In this document: piece by piece, positions 22,901 through 32,907 of the stretch
How the letters are laid out: each line of letters begins with the position of its first letter
Position numbering within the stretch: position 1 is the stretch's first letter
Source of the DNA: Notospermus geniculatus
Lineage: Eukaryota > Nemertea > Pilidiophora > Heteronemertea > Lineidae
NCBI GenBank assembly: GCA_002633025.1
Contig: NMRB01000896.1
Span: 142,312-206,311 of the forward strand
Direction of reading: 5' to 3'
DNA length: 64,000 bases
The notes under the pieces: generated by a model
Told to the model about the DNA's origin: nothing
The model's input: the letters and a program-made list of their open reading frames with translations, nothing else
The model's database searches: none
Made by a program: the position numbers and the translations under genes

Positions 22901-24157
22901 GCCACGTACGCAAAATCCTGCATATCATGTTTGTGCAGGGGAGGACAAATATCTACCTCCTATCTCCTTCGTTTCAAGTTAAAGCGAATCGAAAGCAAAA
23001 AAAATTTGATTTAGAAATAGAATTTGAAAGGGGACGAATTTTCAGGAAAAAATGTAAACAAACTTCTCCAGAATGTCAACAAAGAAATTTTCGTGCATTT
23101 TGATTGGCTGAATTTTGTGTTTACAAACACCAGCCAAATGTAAACAAAATCCGCTATCGATTCGCTTTAATTTTGGTGGAAAACTTTCAAGGGAGTAAGA
23201 AATAAAAGAGTGGAAAAAAAGAAGTGGGATATTTTGGCATTTTGCGCGGATTTTTCAATTTCTCAAATTGGGGTAAATTTTTTTCCCATTTTGAGAAATA
23301 TCGCCCGAAAAATCAGACAAAATATCATGTCATTTTAAGAAAATTTCTCAAGATGGGAAAAAATTCTATCCCAATTTGAGAAATTTAAAAATTCGCACAA
23401 ACTCCGACTTCTTATTTTCCACTTTTATTTCTTACTCCCTTGTTCTTAAAAAATATTTAATCGAGAGCCAAGCGCCAGCCAAAAAGATTAGAGCATTTTT
23501 TTGTTCTTTAGACAGTTACATTTTTGTGCTAAAGAATCGGTGTGAAAGGAATGGGAGTCCGAAGAATAAATGTCCTTGTTAAAACATTCTTCTATTATTG
23601 TAAGGTTGAACGCCGTAATGGGCATGGCTTAACGCTTTACCCCAAAACCCTTCATTAAAATGAAACGCTTCATTGGCATATGATGTTCTTTCAATGAAAT
23701 GATGAAACAATTGTAATGTATAACGTACCATGATAAACTTCAGAGTAGGTGGTAAAACATTGCAAGACGTATTTTCGAACCCAGTGTCTTTTTCTAGAAA
23801 AACAGTACAGATATTTGAAGTATGCCTGTTCTTTTGGGATATCTTGGGCTTAAGATTCATGGGACTAATGTTTGTTGATGGCAAAAGAAAAGCAATTGCA
23901 ATTTTGATTACGTTGTGATCTATTTGAGTTCAACTGTATCTCGTTTCCCTGAATTTGTCTCTAAACTGAGACTTTGATATCTGGAAAGGAATGCTTACAG
24001 GTGACTAAAACGTCCATGATGATAAAATAATAAAACATAAAAGATATCGAAATGAATAAAAATTGCTGGAAAAATTGGAGGTGAGCTTACCTTTTATTAT
24101 GACAGCCAAGGCAAGAAGTGTCCAGAGGATTTGTTGTAAGATTTTCATTTTCTCCAT
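16994..24157 (-). CDS. Small secreted antistasin-type cysteine-rich protein (two exons)
   Basis: Exon 1 (24157-24091) encodes MEKMKILQQILWTLLALAVIIK, a clear signal peptide, and ends in phase 1 at a GTAAGC donor. Exon 2 (17160-16994) follows a CTCTTTTCAG acceptor, joins in frame (ALPTPLPTEQ) and reads CVICAKLCTNGF, EDGCPICKCKPC, then a short tail to TAA: 77 residues in all. The spacing C-x2-C-x3-C-x2-G and GC-x2-C-x-C matches antistasin domains, which in leeches and other invertebrates bind serine proteases. Protease inhibition is inferred, not shown. The mature part has seven cysteines, one more than a minimal unit, so an unpaired Cys or a dimer is possible. A GTAAGT at the KPC codons (donor after base 17041) could allow a further 3' exon. 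The intron is about 6.9 kb and repeat-rich. Confidence 0.72.
17761..17805 (+). CDS. Possible first coding exon, MDIIFETHVDEWMTQ
   Basis: An ATG opens 15 codons that end precisely at CAG/GTAAGT, a strong donor in phase 0. No following exon could be recognised between here and 30 kb on this strand, and the peptide matches nothing I know. It may be a real first exon with a distant second exon, or chance. Confidence 0.25.
18452..19095. mobile_element. CAGGGGCGGATCCAG-ended element with a nested MITE
   Basis: Left end CAGGGGCGGATACAGAG and right end CTGGATCCGCCCCTG are inverted. A second element with its own inverted ends is inserted at 18622-18889. A short relative lies at 40620-40765. Confidence 0.7.
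18622..18889. mobile_element. Nested MITE, TAAAGGCCTGTGTACACC ends
   Basis: TAAAGGCCTGTGTACACCAT on the left and ATGGTGTAGATAGGCCTTA on the right are imperfect inverted copies. ATTTTCAAAACATTT-like and AACATTATCAAAACATGTTTTC-like arms lie inside. Confidence 0.6.
20375..20511. repeat. Dispersed repeat, TTCAATGC / GTGCTGCCATCT family, copy 1
   Basis: It shares CAATGCATCTAGCGGACCCA, GTGCTGCCATCTGTTAGCAAT and CTGCTCCTATT with 57645-57770. Ends not defined. Confidence 0.55.
21041..21231. mobile_element. TTAA-flanked MITE, copy 1
   Basis: It begins TTAAAGCGAATCGAAA and ends TTTCGATTCGCTTTAA, with a TTAA at each edge as piggyBac-type elements leave. A 191-base non-coding body with AAATGTAAACAAA motifs near both ends. 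Confidence 0.75.
22979..23170. mobile_element. TTAA-flanked MITE, copy 2
   Basis: Nearly identical to 21041-21231, in the same orientation, about 1.9 kb away, with flanking TTAA and the same terminal GCGAATCGA. Confidence 0.75.
23189..23441. mobile_element. AAGGGAGTAAGAAATAAAAG-ended MITE
   Basis: Left end AAGGGAGTAAGAAATAAAAG and right end CTTTTATTTCTTACTCCCTT are exact inverted copies. The inner arms pair through TTTCTCAAATTGGG and CCCAATTTGAGAAA. Confidence 0.85.
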
Positions 24158-24217
24158 CGTTGATGTTGTTTTGATCTCCATCACATGAATATTACACGGG
24201 CCATATGGTACATCCCA

Positions 24218-24224
24218 CTATATA
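24218..24224 (-). promoter_or_regulatory. TATA box of the antistasin-like gene
   Basis: On the minus strand CAATATATAGTGGG lies about 60 bases upstream of the ATG at 24157, which leaves room for a start site near 24190 and a short 5' UTR. Position and sequence fit a TATA promoter; no other evidence. Confidence 0.5.
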
Positions 24225-24699
24225 TTGCTGTCTGACAGCCGGAAGAGACCAATCCAGTTACCCCTTGTGCCATATATGGTAGAGCCACCTCAAGGGGGCT
24301 ACACAAGTTGTGGCTAAGCCACTCCCCTTCTCAAGTCGCATGTCATTGAAGGACATAGAATACGCAATTATCTTTGTGGATACTTTTTTCCAAGCTGAGC
24401 AAATTGCTTGTGGATCTTCCCATTTTCTTCTATCACAGTCAGCATGTAAAACTAGGCTTCTTTTGTTAAAGCTGAACTGTTGCCTATCAGCGCCCGCTGT
24501 TAAAGCTGACATAGACCCAATAAACACAAGTGTCAGGAATTTCCTCAATCAACGTGCAATGGGTCTGCAAAAAGTTGCTGTGAGTATATCTTGGGTTTAA
24601 TGAATATTTGGTGAAAAGCCTCTATGCCAAAAAGGCAGGATATATCTGTCGTTAGAGCAACCAAGCCAAAGATTTCAAGAGACACGTCTTGGGCAAGGA

Positions 24700-24852
24700 C
24701 TGGGGATCCTAGCTACGATAGAGGGCAGCATGCCGAAACCCGGTCCTATACAATGGACGCCTTTTGTGTGGGAAATTGATCACGACCGGGATGTCAGTCA
24801 CATTTCAATAGTTTTAACCACTAGTGGAGGCAGTGGGCTAGGGTCCCCATTA
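24700..24852. mobile_element. GGGGACCCTAGC-ended repeat, copy 2 (inverted relative to copy 1)
   Basis: It reads as the reverse complement of 8860-9018, from GGGGATCCTAGC through GCCTTTTGTGTGGGAAATTG to GGGCTAGGGTCCCC. A short open frame inside it is repeat-derived. Confidence 0.75.
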
Positions 24853-25237
24853 TATTTGAGTGTGGCTTTTGATAAAAATCTTGTTTTAACTGATTGCCTT
24901 CAAATTAAGCAACAAATATGCGAAGACTTCAGCAGCTAAAAAGTGAAAGTAAATTGCTGTAACGTGTAAATGCACTTATCAATGATGGCAACACATCTGA
25001 ACAATCCATGACAGAAGGTGAAAAGAATGCACACCTTGGAGTTAGCCATTGACAGCTTCTTGAGTTCTTTGGAATTCTTTGCATTGTAGACAAATCGTAG
25101 CCTACTTCGTCATATCATTTCACGTCAGTTAACATTTCCCCTAAGCAGACCTGAGTTCGCTTACTTGAAGTAATGATTTAGAGATTCCCTGTCGAAGAGA
25201 TGACAGCTAACAGGAGTTGAAGTGATCAAGGAGAGCT

Positions 25238-25497
25238 GGGACCTTATTCACAAAGCCACCGTTCACTTTAAGGATACGCAAATCCTTGTCAGCCTGATAG
25301 TGAACAATAGGTTGCCCGCAGACGGACAAAATTTACGCACTCCGTATAAGTTTACGAGAGCTTCTTGAATAAGGTCTCACCTTATTCAAAAAGCACCCGT
25401 AAAGCAAATCGGCCTTGTCATGCTGATAGTGAACAATAGGTTGCTCGTAGATGGACAATAATTACGCACTCCGTATAGCTTCTTAAATAAGGTCCCT
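25238..25497. repeat. Tandem pair of GGACCTTATTCA repeats
   Basis: Two related units, 25238-25376 and 25377-25497. Each starts ACCTTATTCA(C/A)AAAGC, contains GATAGTGAACAATAGGTTGC and TACGCACTCCGTATA, and ends GAATAAGGT or AAATAAGGTCC. A third, poorer unit is at 25957-26070. Confidence 0.7.
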
Positions 25498-25512
25498 GAG
25501 AAAAATGTCCGA

Positions 25513-25690
25513 GCCACACGGTCCAATTTAATTTGACCAAAAAAGTTTGAAGAACAAATTTATCGTGTAGCAGGGGGAAAATTCACGAATTTGACCAACC
25601 AAATTTCGAAATCCAAAATCGTTTTGGATAGAGCCCGTCCTATTTTTCTCCTACGATTTGATCAAATAATTACAAATCGTACCGTGTGGC
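25513..25690. mobile_element. GCCACACGGT-ended MITE
   Basis: GCCACACGGTCCAATTT on the left and ACCGTGTGGC on the right are inverted. AAATTTGACC-type motifs occur in both orientations. A related piece runs from about 25860 to 25950. Confidence 0.55.
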
Positions 25691-26234
25691 ACGGGGAAAT
25701 ATTTTTATTGTCCGATTAACACCTTGTTCACGGTGACCAGGCCTTTTGTTATGAGTAGCTATAGATGTCATTTTCACGGCATTCGGAATATTTTGTATGG
25801 TTGTGTCATCTATACTGCGCCTCTCCTTGACTCAAAATTCGGAAAGACTGATGAAAAAATCCACCGTGTGGAATGGGAGGGTCGAATGGAAAAATTTGAC
25901 CAAAAAGTTTGATCAAAAAGTTTGATAGAAAAATTGGATCGTGTGGCTTGACCATTAGGTCCCTGCGACAAAGCGGCCCGAAGGGCATCATCTGTCATGC
26001 TGACAGTGAACTGAATAGGTTGCCCGCAAATGGACATACGCAGTTACGGGGGCTTCGTGAATAAGGTTCCTTTTCTCTCCAACATCCACAGTCAGTGTCA
26101 GCAATTAGGCTGATTTTCGGGCGTTCTGAGCAATTCACCTTTTAGAGTATTGGTGAAAGTTACACCGTTATCAGTTTTTCAATTTAGCTATCTGCGGTGT
26201 CAAAAATCTTTGCATGCTGTATCTCATGCCAATG

Positions 26235-26350
26235 TTAAGATGTCGGAAGTGAAAAATTCAAAGTTTAATATACACCGTACGTCTGTCGTTCTAACGTCAT
26301 ACGCTAAAAGCGTCATACGCTTTTAGCGTATGAAGTGAAAAATTCAAATC
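26235..26350. mobile_element. AGTGAGGTTTCGCAAATC-family MITE, internal fragment
   Basis: It contains AAAGTTTAATATACACCGTA and TTCTAACGTCATACGCTAAAAG, followed by an inverted piece of the same stretch. Both termini are missing. Confidence 0.6.
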
Positions 26351-27323
26351 AATACATGTACCTCCTGCTCAGGCATTATATAGGATCCCCTTCATGATGG
26401 CTGATCTCGATCCTGATGGCCAGCAAATAATTCTATCTTAGTTTTCACCTTACTCTGATAGCTTTGGAGGGTAGAAACTTGTCTATCCCCATAGTATCAC
26501 CCGCACCTCTGATAATTTTCCACTGATTTGTGATTCCGTGCGTTCAATTACGATAAAAGCAGAACTTCATTCATGATTTCACATCCGTATTCTAGTTTTT
26601 GTTCCCACCCACGCAATGCGTCTGCATTTTTTCCTTATCGTTTCATTCTCTGCTGACTTCGAAAAGATGAAAATTGCAGTGTAAATGCTGAAGCGAAACA
26701 TGGGGAACTTGCAACAAGGCTGGGATGAACCGAGGTCAGATATTGACTCGGCGGACATCCATCATTCTGATGAGCCTCTGGCATCTCTAAAGATGTTTAC
26801 TGTTCAAATTTGCCAAAGAGTAATGGATTGTGCCCCTTGTGTTTACCCTCGTTGTCTGTAAGAGATTGCATCAGGAGTGCCACACCTTAAAACCTTCCTT
26901 GAATGGTTTTGAATTGGCAAACCGGGAATGATACATAAATTGGAAATTACTCAGAAGATGCGCCAACTCTTTTCTTCTGAGACGGGCTTGCAGAATGACA
27001 GATTGTGTCAACATGATGGTGCCTGTCATCTTCGTTCATGTATTGGGTCCTTGGTTTGGACCAAACTGTGCAACGTACTACAGTACTTGCCTGAACCAGT
27101 TTGGAAAAGGAACACTGGCAAACTTTACACCGGTGCCACGTGCAGCGACTTGCCGCCAGCATTTGTTTTTCATCATCGTCAATGCTTCTTGTCCCTAATG
27201 CTGTCATCATCATCGTCAGTGCCACTTGTCCCTAAAGAACCTTCAGATCGTCAAAGAATCGTCAAAGCCCTCTTCCCCTGAAAAACTGTGGCCATCATCG
27301 TCAATCGCCATCACCGTCGTCAA

Positions 27324-27688
27324 TAGGGAGTTTTCGCAAATCTGACGAAAAACGAAGTACGAAATACGAAATTGGACGTCATATCCATGACGTAATGTAT
27401 TTCAGGAAATGGCTGGTAGGCCTACCACAAATATCGCCTGGTGCAAGAGCGTCTTTTAGCGTATGACGTTAGAACGACAGACGTTTCCACTTCGTTGATA
27501 CGAATTGGAAATTTAAAAATTCAAGATGCGTCATAACTCTTTCGATCTTACATGACATGCTAAAAGACGCACTGGCAGGAGGGACATTTGTGGTACCAAC
27601 CATTTCCTGAAATACATTACGTCATGGATATGACGTCCAATTTCGTATTTCGTACTTCGTTTTTCGTCAGATTTGCGAAAACTCCCTA
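27324..27688. mobile_element. AGTGAGGTTTCGCAAATC-family MITE, copy with GGGAG ends
   Basis: Ends TAGGGAGTTTTCGCAAATCT and AGATTTGCGAAAACTCCCTA. The internal GGTACCAACCATTTCCTGAA marks the family. It abuts the next copy at 27690. Confidence 0.85.
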
Positions 27689-27689
27689 T

Positions 27690-28047
27690 TGAGATTTCGC
27701 AAATCTGACGAAACACGAAGTACGAAATTGGACTTCATTTCCATACGTAACGTATTTCTAGAGATGGTTGATACCACAAATCGCCTGCTGCAAGAGCGTC
27801 CTTTAGCGTATGACATAAGACAGATAGAGTTACGGTGTATATTAAAGTTTTAAATTTATCTTTCGTTTCCACTTCGTGGATAGGAAGTGGAAATTTAAAA
27901 ATTCAAGATGCACCTCTCTCCGTCTTACATGATATGCTAAAAGACGCACTGGCAGCAGGGACATTTGTGGTACCAACCACCTCCAGAAATACATTAGGTC
28001 CTGGAAATGAAGTCGAATTTCGTATTTCGTCAGATTTGCGAAACCTC
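27690..28047. mobile_element. AGTGAGGTTTCGCAAATC-family MITE, abutting copy
   Basis: It begins GAGATTTCGCAAATCTGACG immediately after the previous copy and ends CAGATTTGCGAAACCTC. The pair may be a nested or tandem insertion. Confidence 0.8.
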
Positions 28048-29100
28048 GGCACTAAATGCCCATTTCCCCTCACTTCTGGCAGTCACTCCAAAACTGATTA
28101 TCACGTCTGTCTGTGTGGCCCCTATTGTCAACTCGCTGGTTATTCCGTCAGACCATTTTAAAGGAACAGTGGGAAGTGGGGAACAACCACCAATGTTACA
28201 CCAGTCAGCACCACCATTCTTTGGGAAAACTTGAACGTTTCAATGAAATAACCAGATTACTCGTGTGGGGTTTTCAACTCCTAAACAGCTGAATGCCTTG
28301 ATTAGCTAGACGAAAAGTGAACAAAAATTAGCCTTCCAATGAATAGACGGCCTAAATGGTGGGAAGATCATGACTGGGAAAAAAGCCAAGGGCTACTCTT
28401 GGAGGAATTATAATTCAGTATAATTCCTCCAAGGGCTACTCAAGGGTCTCAGGGTCCATTAAATCACAATGGGCGAAAAATCATGGGAGACCCTGTGGGC
28501 CATTTATCTATTTGTTCAATTTGTTCCTCAATTGGTGGAAATAGGCCTAGCCGCCCTGTCTTCATAGTGCTTGTGCCATGCAATCACCACCAATCTTTGT
28601 ACGTGGTGGGGAATGATATTTAGGGCTCGCTGGACTAGCTGGCACTAGAATCCGAACGCACCCTGCCCCTATTTCGCACCCTCAGTCAGTTGGTTTGAGA
28701 CCTAGTCTACCTGACACCAGCCATCACAGACCGAAGGTGCTTGGAGAGGCTATTAATAGCGAGGTTTAGCACCTTTCCGACTCCGGCTTCAAATATCAGA
28801 ATGAATTGCAGTCCGCTGTAGACATCCTTGATAAAAACGATTTGATAGACGTTTGCAAAATCAGAAGTGCACATAAATCGCAAATATTTAAGTCGTGTTT
28901 CAAGTCGTAACGACTAGGATTACGACTTCAATATTCATTATTTATCCACACTTCCGATTTATAAGGCCATATTTTTCTGCCTTCAATTTATGGTGTTTGA
29001 CGAATTGAAAACGTCTATCAATGGGAGTTGAAGTCGGGAGTCGGGCCGCTGCGCAACCTATCTATTATCAAACACAAGACTCACTTGAACATTACCAAGG

Positions 29101-29264
29101 TACAGTGAAATCTCCCGTAACGGACACCTCTCTATTAAGGACACCAAAGTTCAGTCCCAAACTGGTCATTTCTATTCATTTTGACCTCTGTAATCAAGAC
29201 ACCTCTCAATTAGGGACAGCATCTGTCAGTCCCAAGGTGTCCTTACTACAGAGGTTCCACTGTA
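29101..29264. mobile_element. TACAGTGAAA...TTCCACTGTA MITE (pogo/Tigger-like ends)
   Basis: The termini TACAGTGAAATCTC and GAGGTTCCACTGTA are inverted and TA-flanked, the CAGTG pattern of pogo/Tigger-type elements. CTCTATTAAGGACACC and CTCAATTAGGGACAGC recur inside. Confidence 0.8.
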
Positions 29265-29969
29265 ATGCTGTGAACCGTTCTGGGTTCAATTCCATCCCTT
29301 CGTTGAACAACCAAGATGAAGTTTTTTACAATTGTTCTTGGTTTTTTAAATAGGATTTTCATTTTTCATGTGTTTTGTGGTGCGGAAGAAATACATTTGT
29401 TGTTGAAGACAGTTAACTGGTTAAAAAGGATTTTGTACACATTATTCAAATTCCTGTGCCTTCTTTGTCCAGATATCACACCTGAACTGTCTCATCAGCT
29501 CCTTCCTCATACCTTCAAAACTGACACCTGTCTGTCAACAATTAAATTAGTCATCCGAAGGTTATGCCAATTAACATTTTTGGAATGTGTGTAAATGTAT
29601 CATTCTTCAGATTCTGGCAAGGAAAAGATGTTGGTGTGCCTTATGAATTCCTTGATCTAGTAGGCCTAATTACTCCTCAGATGAAAGTTTTCCTTGAGAC
29701 ACCCAACTTCACATTTAGTGTATCTCATCTTCAAGAGGGGAGGCCAAATCATCAGTAATTTGATCACCAATTCAGACCACTGCAGGTGGAATCGGATGCT
29801 GCCAAACAAATCCTGGTTTTTAGTGGTGTTCCAACATTTCTCTGCAACAAAATATACCTCGTCACAGAGCTTAATTTCTGCTTAGTCTTCACCTGTTTCC
29901 TCCACGTTGTCCATCAAGTTCACAGGTGAAATTTTGTTCAGATATCGTATGCTTATAATCGGTATCAGG

Positions 29970-30130
29970 AGCAAACCGGCACCTCCAGAGGAAGCCTGTA
30001 CTGTCAGAGCTGGCCCCTCTGTATCACATGAGTACCACAGGTACGACCGGAATTGAACCCAGGACCACCTCAGAGGTGACAGGCACAGGATATTTCAACT
30101 GCACTTCTTCACCAGCTCATGACTTTCTTA
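29970..30130 (-). mobile_element. Possible tRNA-derived SINE
   Basis: On the minus strand CTGGGTTCAATTCCGG is a B-box-like motif with CTGGTGAAGAAGTGC upstream as a weak A box. No copy elsewhere in the window supports it. Confidence 0.3.
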
Positions 30131-30695
30131 TTGGTGTCGAAGGTCTTCCTATTCCTGGTTGTGGTACCCAGGTAAAGTAATGCAGGATCACAGTCACAGG
30201 AATGTCCTCAGCTAGGGGACTTGTGTGAAAGGTTGCATCCAAATTGAATTGGAGGTGGATTAGCATGATTAGTAAGGGTGCATCTCATTTTATGGCCTTG
30301 ACTGAACCTGTCAAGAGATGCTTTAACTAGTGAACCAACTGGAACCATCTATTGCGTAATAGGTTGTGTACGTGATACTAAATAACTTCCATATCCATAT
30401 ATATTGCAAAATTATAATCACAACTTGAACATGAAGCGACATTATCAGAAAATCATGTATTTTCTGCAAAAATTACAAAGTCAGATAACCCGAGTCCCTC
30501 AAAAAGCACCAAATTTTAGCATGGTTCACAATATGTCCTGAAAGTGATAAACACAACTCTCATAGTCAGATCAAGGTCCCATAATGAACGGACTCAGTCA
30601 GGAATGCATGTCCAGCACAATCCCTCAGAATGTTTGTCAGTCTTTGGAACAATATTTCAAATTAAGTAGCGGTAGTCTTTCAAAACATATAGGAA

Positions 30696-31851
30696 TCATT
30701 CGTCATCGTCACTGTCCATTAGGTCATCATTCTTTGCTTTTGTACTGCTGGATTCTGATGAGGCTGCACCTGACTCTGTACTTGGACTGAAAATAGAAGA
30801 CACAATTATTAGAAACCTTTCCGGTGAACTGGACATGGACACAAGTAAAACTGTGAACAGTCCCAACTCTGGCAACCAACAGTGACCATGATAGAGCTGT
30901 TTACCTCGGGAGCAATTTACCTCTGAAGAAGCAAATTATCATTTTCAAATCACACTTATTGTACACATGCTAGAAGGTGAAGAGATAACGTACATTTCAT
31001 TTTCAATATCTTTACTATTGCTGCTCTGCCCGATTTCAACAATATCTTCATCATTTCCTTCTGGAGAGTTATTCTCTTTATCCTTTTGAGGCGTTGTTAA
31101 AAAGCCAGTAATTGGTTTCTGCCATGCGGGGATGTCTCTTTTTACAATGGGGTTCCCTCCAGCCCATCTATTCTTACTAGAACCTGAAATGGTGAAGTAA
31201 GATACATGTAAGACAAGAGAAATAGGCCTATTGGGTAAAATAACTGGGTGAAGTGAAACATCATAACATGTGAAAGGAACTTCAAAAGAAATGGAATGTA
31301 TCAAGTAGGCCTATTACCGGTAGGCCTAAGGGCCCACGACCCATGTTAGTATGAGTGCTCAGCCTCTGTTGCTCTGGATTACCGTACCGTAGCTACCCGC
31401 CCCTCCCCCATTCATTGAGTTTTCTACACTTGACCAGTGGCACTGGCCTACGGGGGGCGGGGGGGGGATGTTGTTTGGGAATGGCGGAGTGCACAGCGTG
31501 ACACTGTCGACTGACAGTGTTACCGGTAGTGTAGGCTAGCTTACCTGAAGACCGCCCCTTAGGAGATATTAAGCTGGATGGCGATGGGTTAGATAGCGCC
31601 TTTCGGGGTGCCTTTGCTGCCACAGCTGAAAATAATCAATGATTATCATCATGCATGTTGTTCCACTACATGCCTGCATTGCGTGACATGCACAATGCAT
31701 GATGCTGTGCACTGCACAGTGCATGCCACAAAACAACACAAGATTCAACAGAAACAAGAATTAAAACGTTGAAGGTGCCGGTAGCCATAGCCTACTACAT
31801 CAGACTGAACAAACCTTTTCTCGCCGTGTTGTCGGATTTTGTTCTGACCAT
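30696..31851 (-). CDS. PCLAF: PCNA clamp-associated factor PCLAF (PAF15)
   Basis: Four exons join in frame: 31851-31815 (MVRTKSDNTARK), 31625-31545, 31183-30994 and 30786-30696 (TGA), 132 residues. The GTTTGT donor of exon 1 is weak; the others are good. RKAVAAKAPRKAL and AGGNP match vertebrate PCLAF. The PIP box QKPITGFL (residues 61-68) has Leu where the human protein has Phe. A KEN motif follows at 75-77, the usual APC/C signal. Lys12 and Lys21 keep the nine-residue spacing of human Lys15 and Lys24, which are mono-ubiquitylated at replicating chromatin. The acidic tail after residue 80 is longer than in human (111 aa). Role by homology: an intrinsically disordered nuclear PCNA partner in replication and translesion synthesis. 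Exons 1-2 and the promoter recur at 32453-32759; that copy is the one next to TRIP4. Confidence 0.92.
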
Positions 31852-31999
31852 CTTTGTTGTTGGCTTTTATTCAACAAATTGACAATCGTAAACAACACAC
31901 AAGCACCTTTCCCGCGTTATCTTTCCCGCAAAATACGCCGAATAAGTCCGGCGATTGATCGGGTCTTTCCGGGAAAAACTGTGACGTTCAACGCCACCT
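31464..31999. repeat. 536-bp direct duplication, copy A (PCLAF 5' end)
   Basis: Matches 32372-32907 base for base as far as I can read. It ends exactly at the N at 32000. It includes PCLAF exons 1-2 and two TTTCCCGC sites at 31908 and 31922. Confidence 0.9.
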
Positions 32000-32176
32000 N
32001 AGGCTTCTTTTCAGTATTATTAGTAGTGAGGCAATGTATCATATCAATCCAATGCAAAAATGTACAATATCAGTCTCAATATCCGACCCATTCTAACAGA
32101 AACTTCGCCCGACAGGTGTTTCCGGCGATCGACCGCCGCCATAGGCCTATTGGATAAGCTCAAACACGCATCCAAG

Positions 32177-32305
32177 ATGGCGACCGCTGGCCGCCCGCCG
32201 AAAACACCTGATGCGATGTTTCTGAAGTTGTCTGTGTGGATTTTGAGCTTGATCTTGCCCGTATCTGCCTCATATCCATTAATACATACCATAGCTACAG
32301 CATAA
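32177..32305 (+). CDS. Possible short ORF or first exon with AAGATGGCG start
   Basis: ATG at 32177 sits in TCCAAGATGGCGACC, a YY1/TISU-like start context. 42 residues follow, with a hydrophobic stretch LKLSVWILSLILPV, to TAA at 32305. It lies in the unique segment between the two PCLAF copies, beside an assembly N. No clear donor ends the exon. It may belong to another gene misplaced by the assembly. Confidence 0.3.
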   Translation: MATAGRPPKTPDAMFLKLSVWILSLILPVSASYPLIHTIATA

Positions 32306-32371
32306 GAGTATTACGGCAGTATTTCGGTGTATTCCGGCATATTTCGGTGTATTCCGGTCTTCTTATGAACC

Positions 32372-32907
32372 GGGGATGTTGTTTGGGAATGGCGGAGTGC
32401 ACAGCGTGACACTGTCGACTGACAGTGTTACCGGTAGTGTAGGCTAGCTTACCTGAAGACCGCCCCTTAGGAGATATTAAGCTGGATGGCGATGGGTTAG
32501 ATAGCGCCTTTCGGGGTGCCTTTGCTGCCACAGCTGAAAATAATCAATGATTATCATCATGCATGTTGTTCCACTACATGCCTGCATTGCGTGACATGCA
32601 CAATGCATGATGCTGTGCACTGCACAGTGCATGCCACAAAACAACACAAGATTCAACAGAAACAAGAATTAAAACGTTGAAGGTGCCGGTAGCCATAGCC
32701 TACTACATCAGACTGAACAAACCTTTTCTCGCCGTGTTGTCGGATTTTGTTCTGACCATCTTTGTTGTTGGCTTTTATTCAACAAATTGACAATCGTAAA
32801 CAACACACAAGCACCTTTCCCGCGTTATCTTTCCCGCAAAATACGCCGAATAAGTCCGGCGATTGATCGGGTCTTTCCGGGAAAAACTGTGACGTTCAAC
32901 GCCACCT
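32372..32907. repeat. 536-bp direct duplication, copy B (PCLAF 5' end)
   Basis: Counterpart of 31464-31999. It continues without a break into the TRIP4 promoter after 32907, so this is the copy with natural right-hand flanking sequence. Confidence 0.9.
32453..32759 (-). CDS. PCLAF: Second copy of PCLAF exons 1-2
   Basis: Exon 1 (32759-32723) and exon 2 (32533-32453) repeat those at 31851-31545 with an exact offset of 908 bases and no difference seen by eye, splice sites included. Exons 3-4 are present once, downstream at 31183-30696. If the assembly is right, this copy owns the TRIP4-proximal promoter and could splice over the first copy. More likely the two are one locus split by a join error at the N at 32000. 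Confidence 0.8.

Larger units (their letters stand above)
24226..30695. other. Intergenic, repeat-rich stretch
   Basis: It holds the repeats listed at 24700, 25238, 25513, 26235, 27324, 27690, 29101 and 29970. Weak splice-like ORF fragments occur at 29400-29760 (for example after a TTCTTCAG at about 29608), but no two join into a recognisable protein. Confidence 0.45.

Noticed and set aside
24258-24548. Minus-strand frame with a signal-peptide-like start just upstream of the antistasin-like gene
   Set aside because: It starts at TTG, not ATG, has no recognisable domain and ends without splice sites.
26700-26861. 53-codon plus-strand ORF starting MGNLQQGWDEP with three cysteines near its end
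   Set aside because: No splice sites, homology or poly(A) signal; its length is expected by chance in 64 kb.
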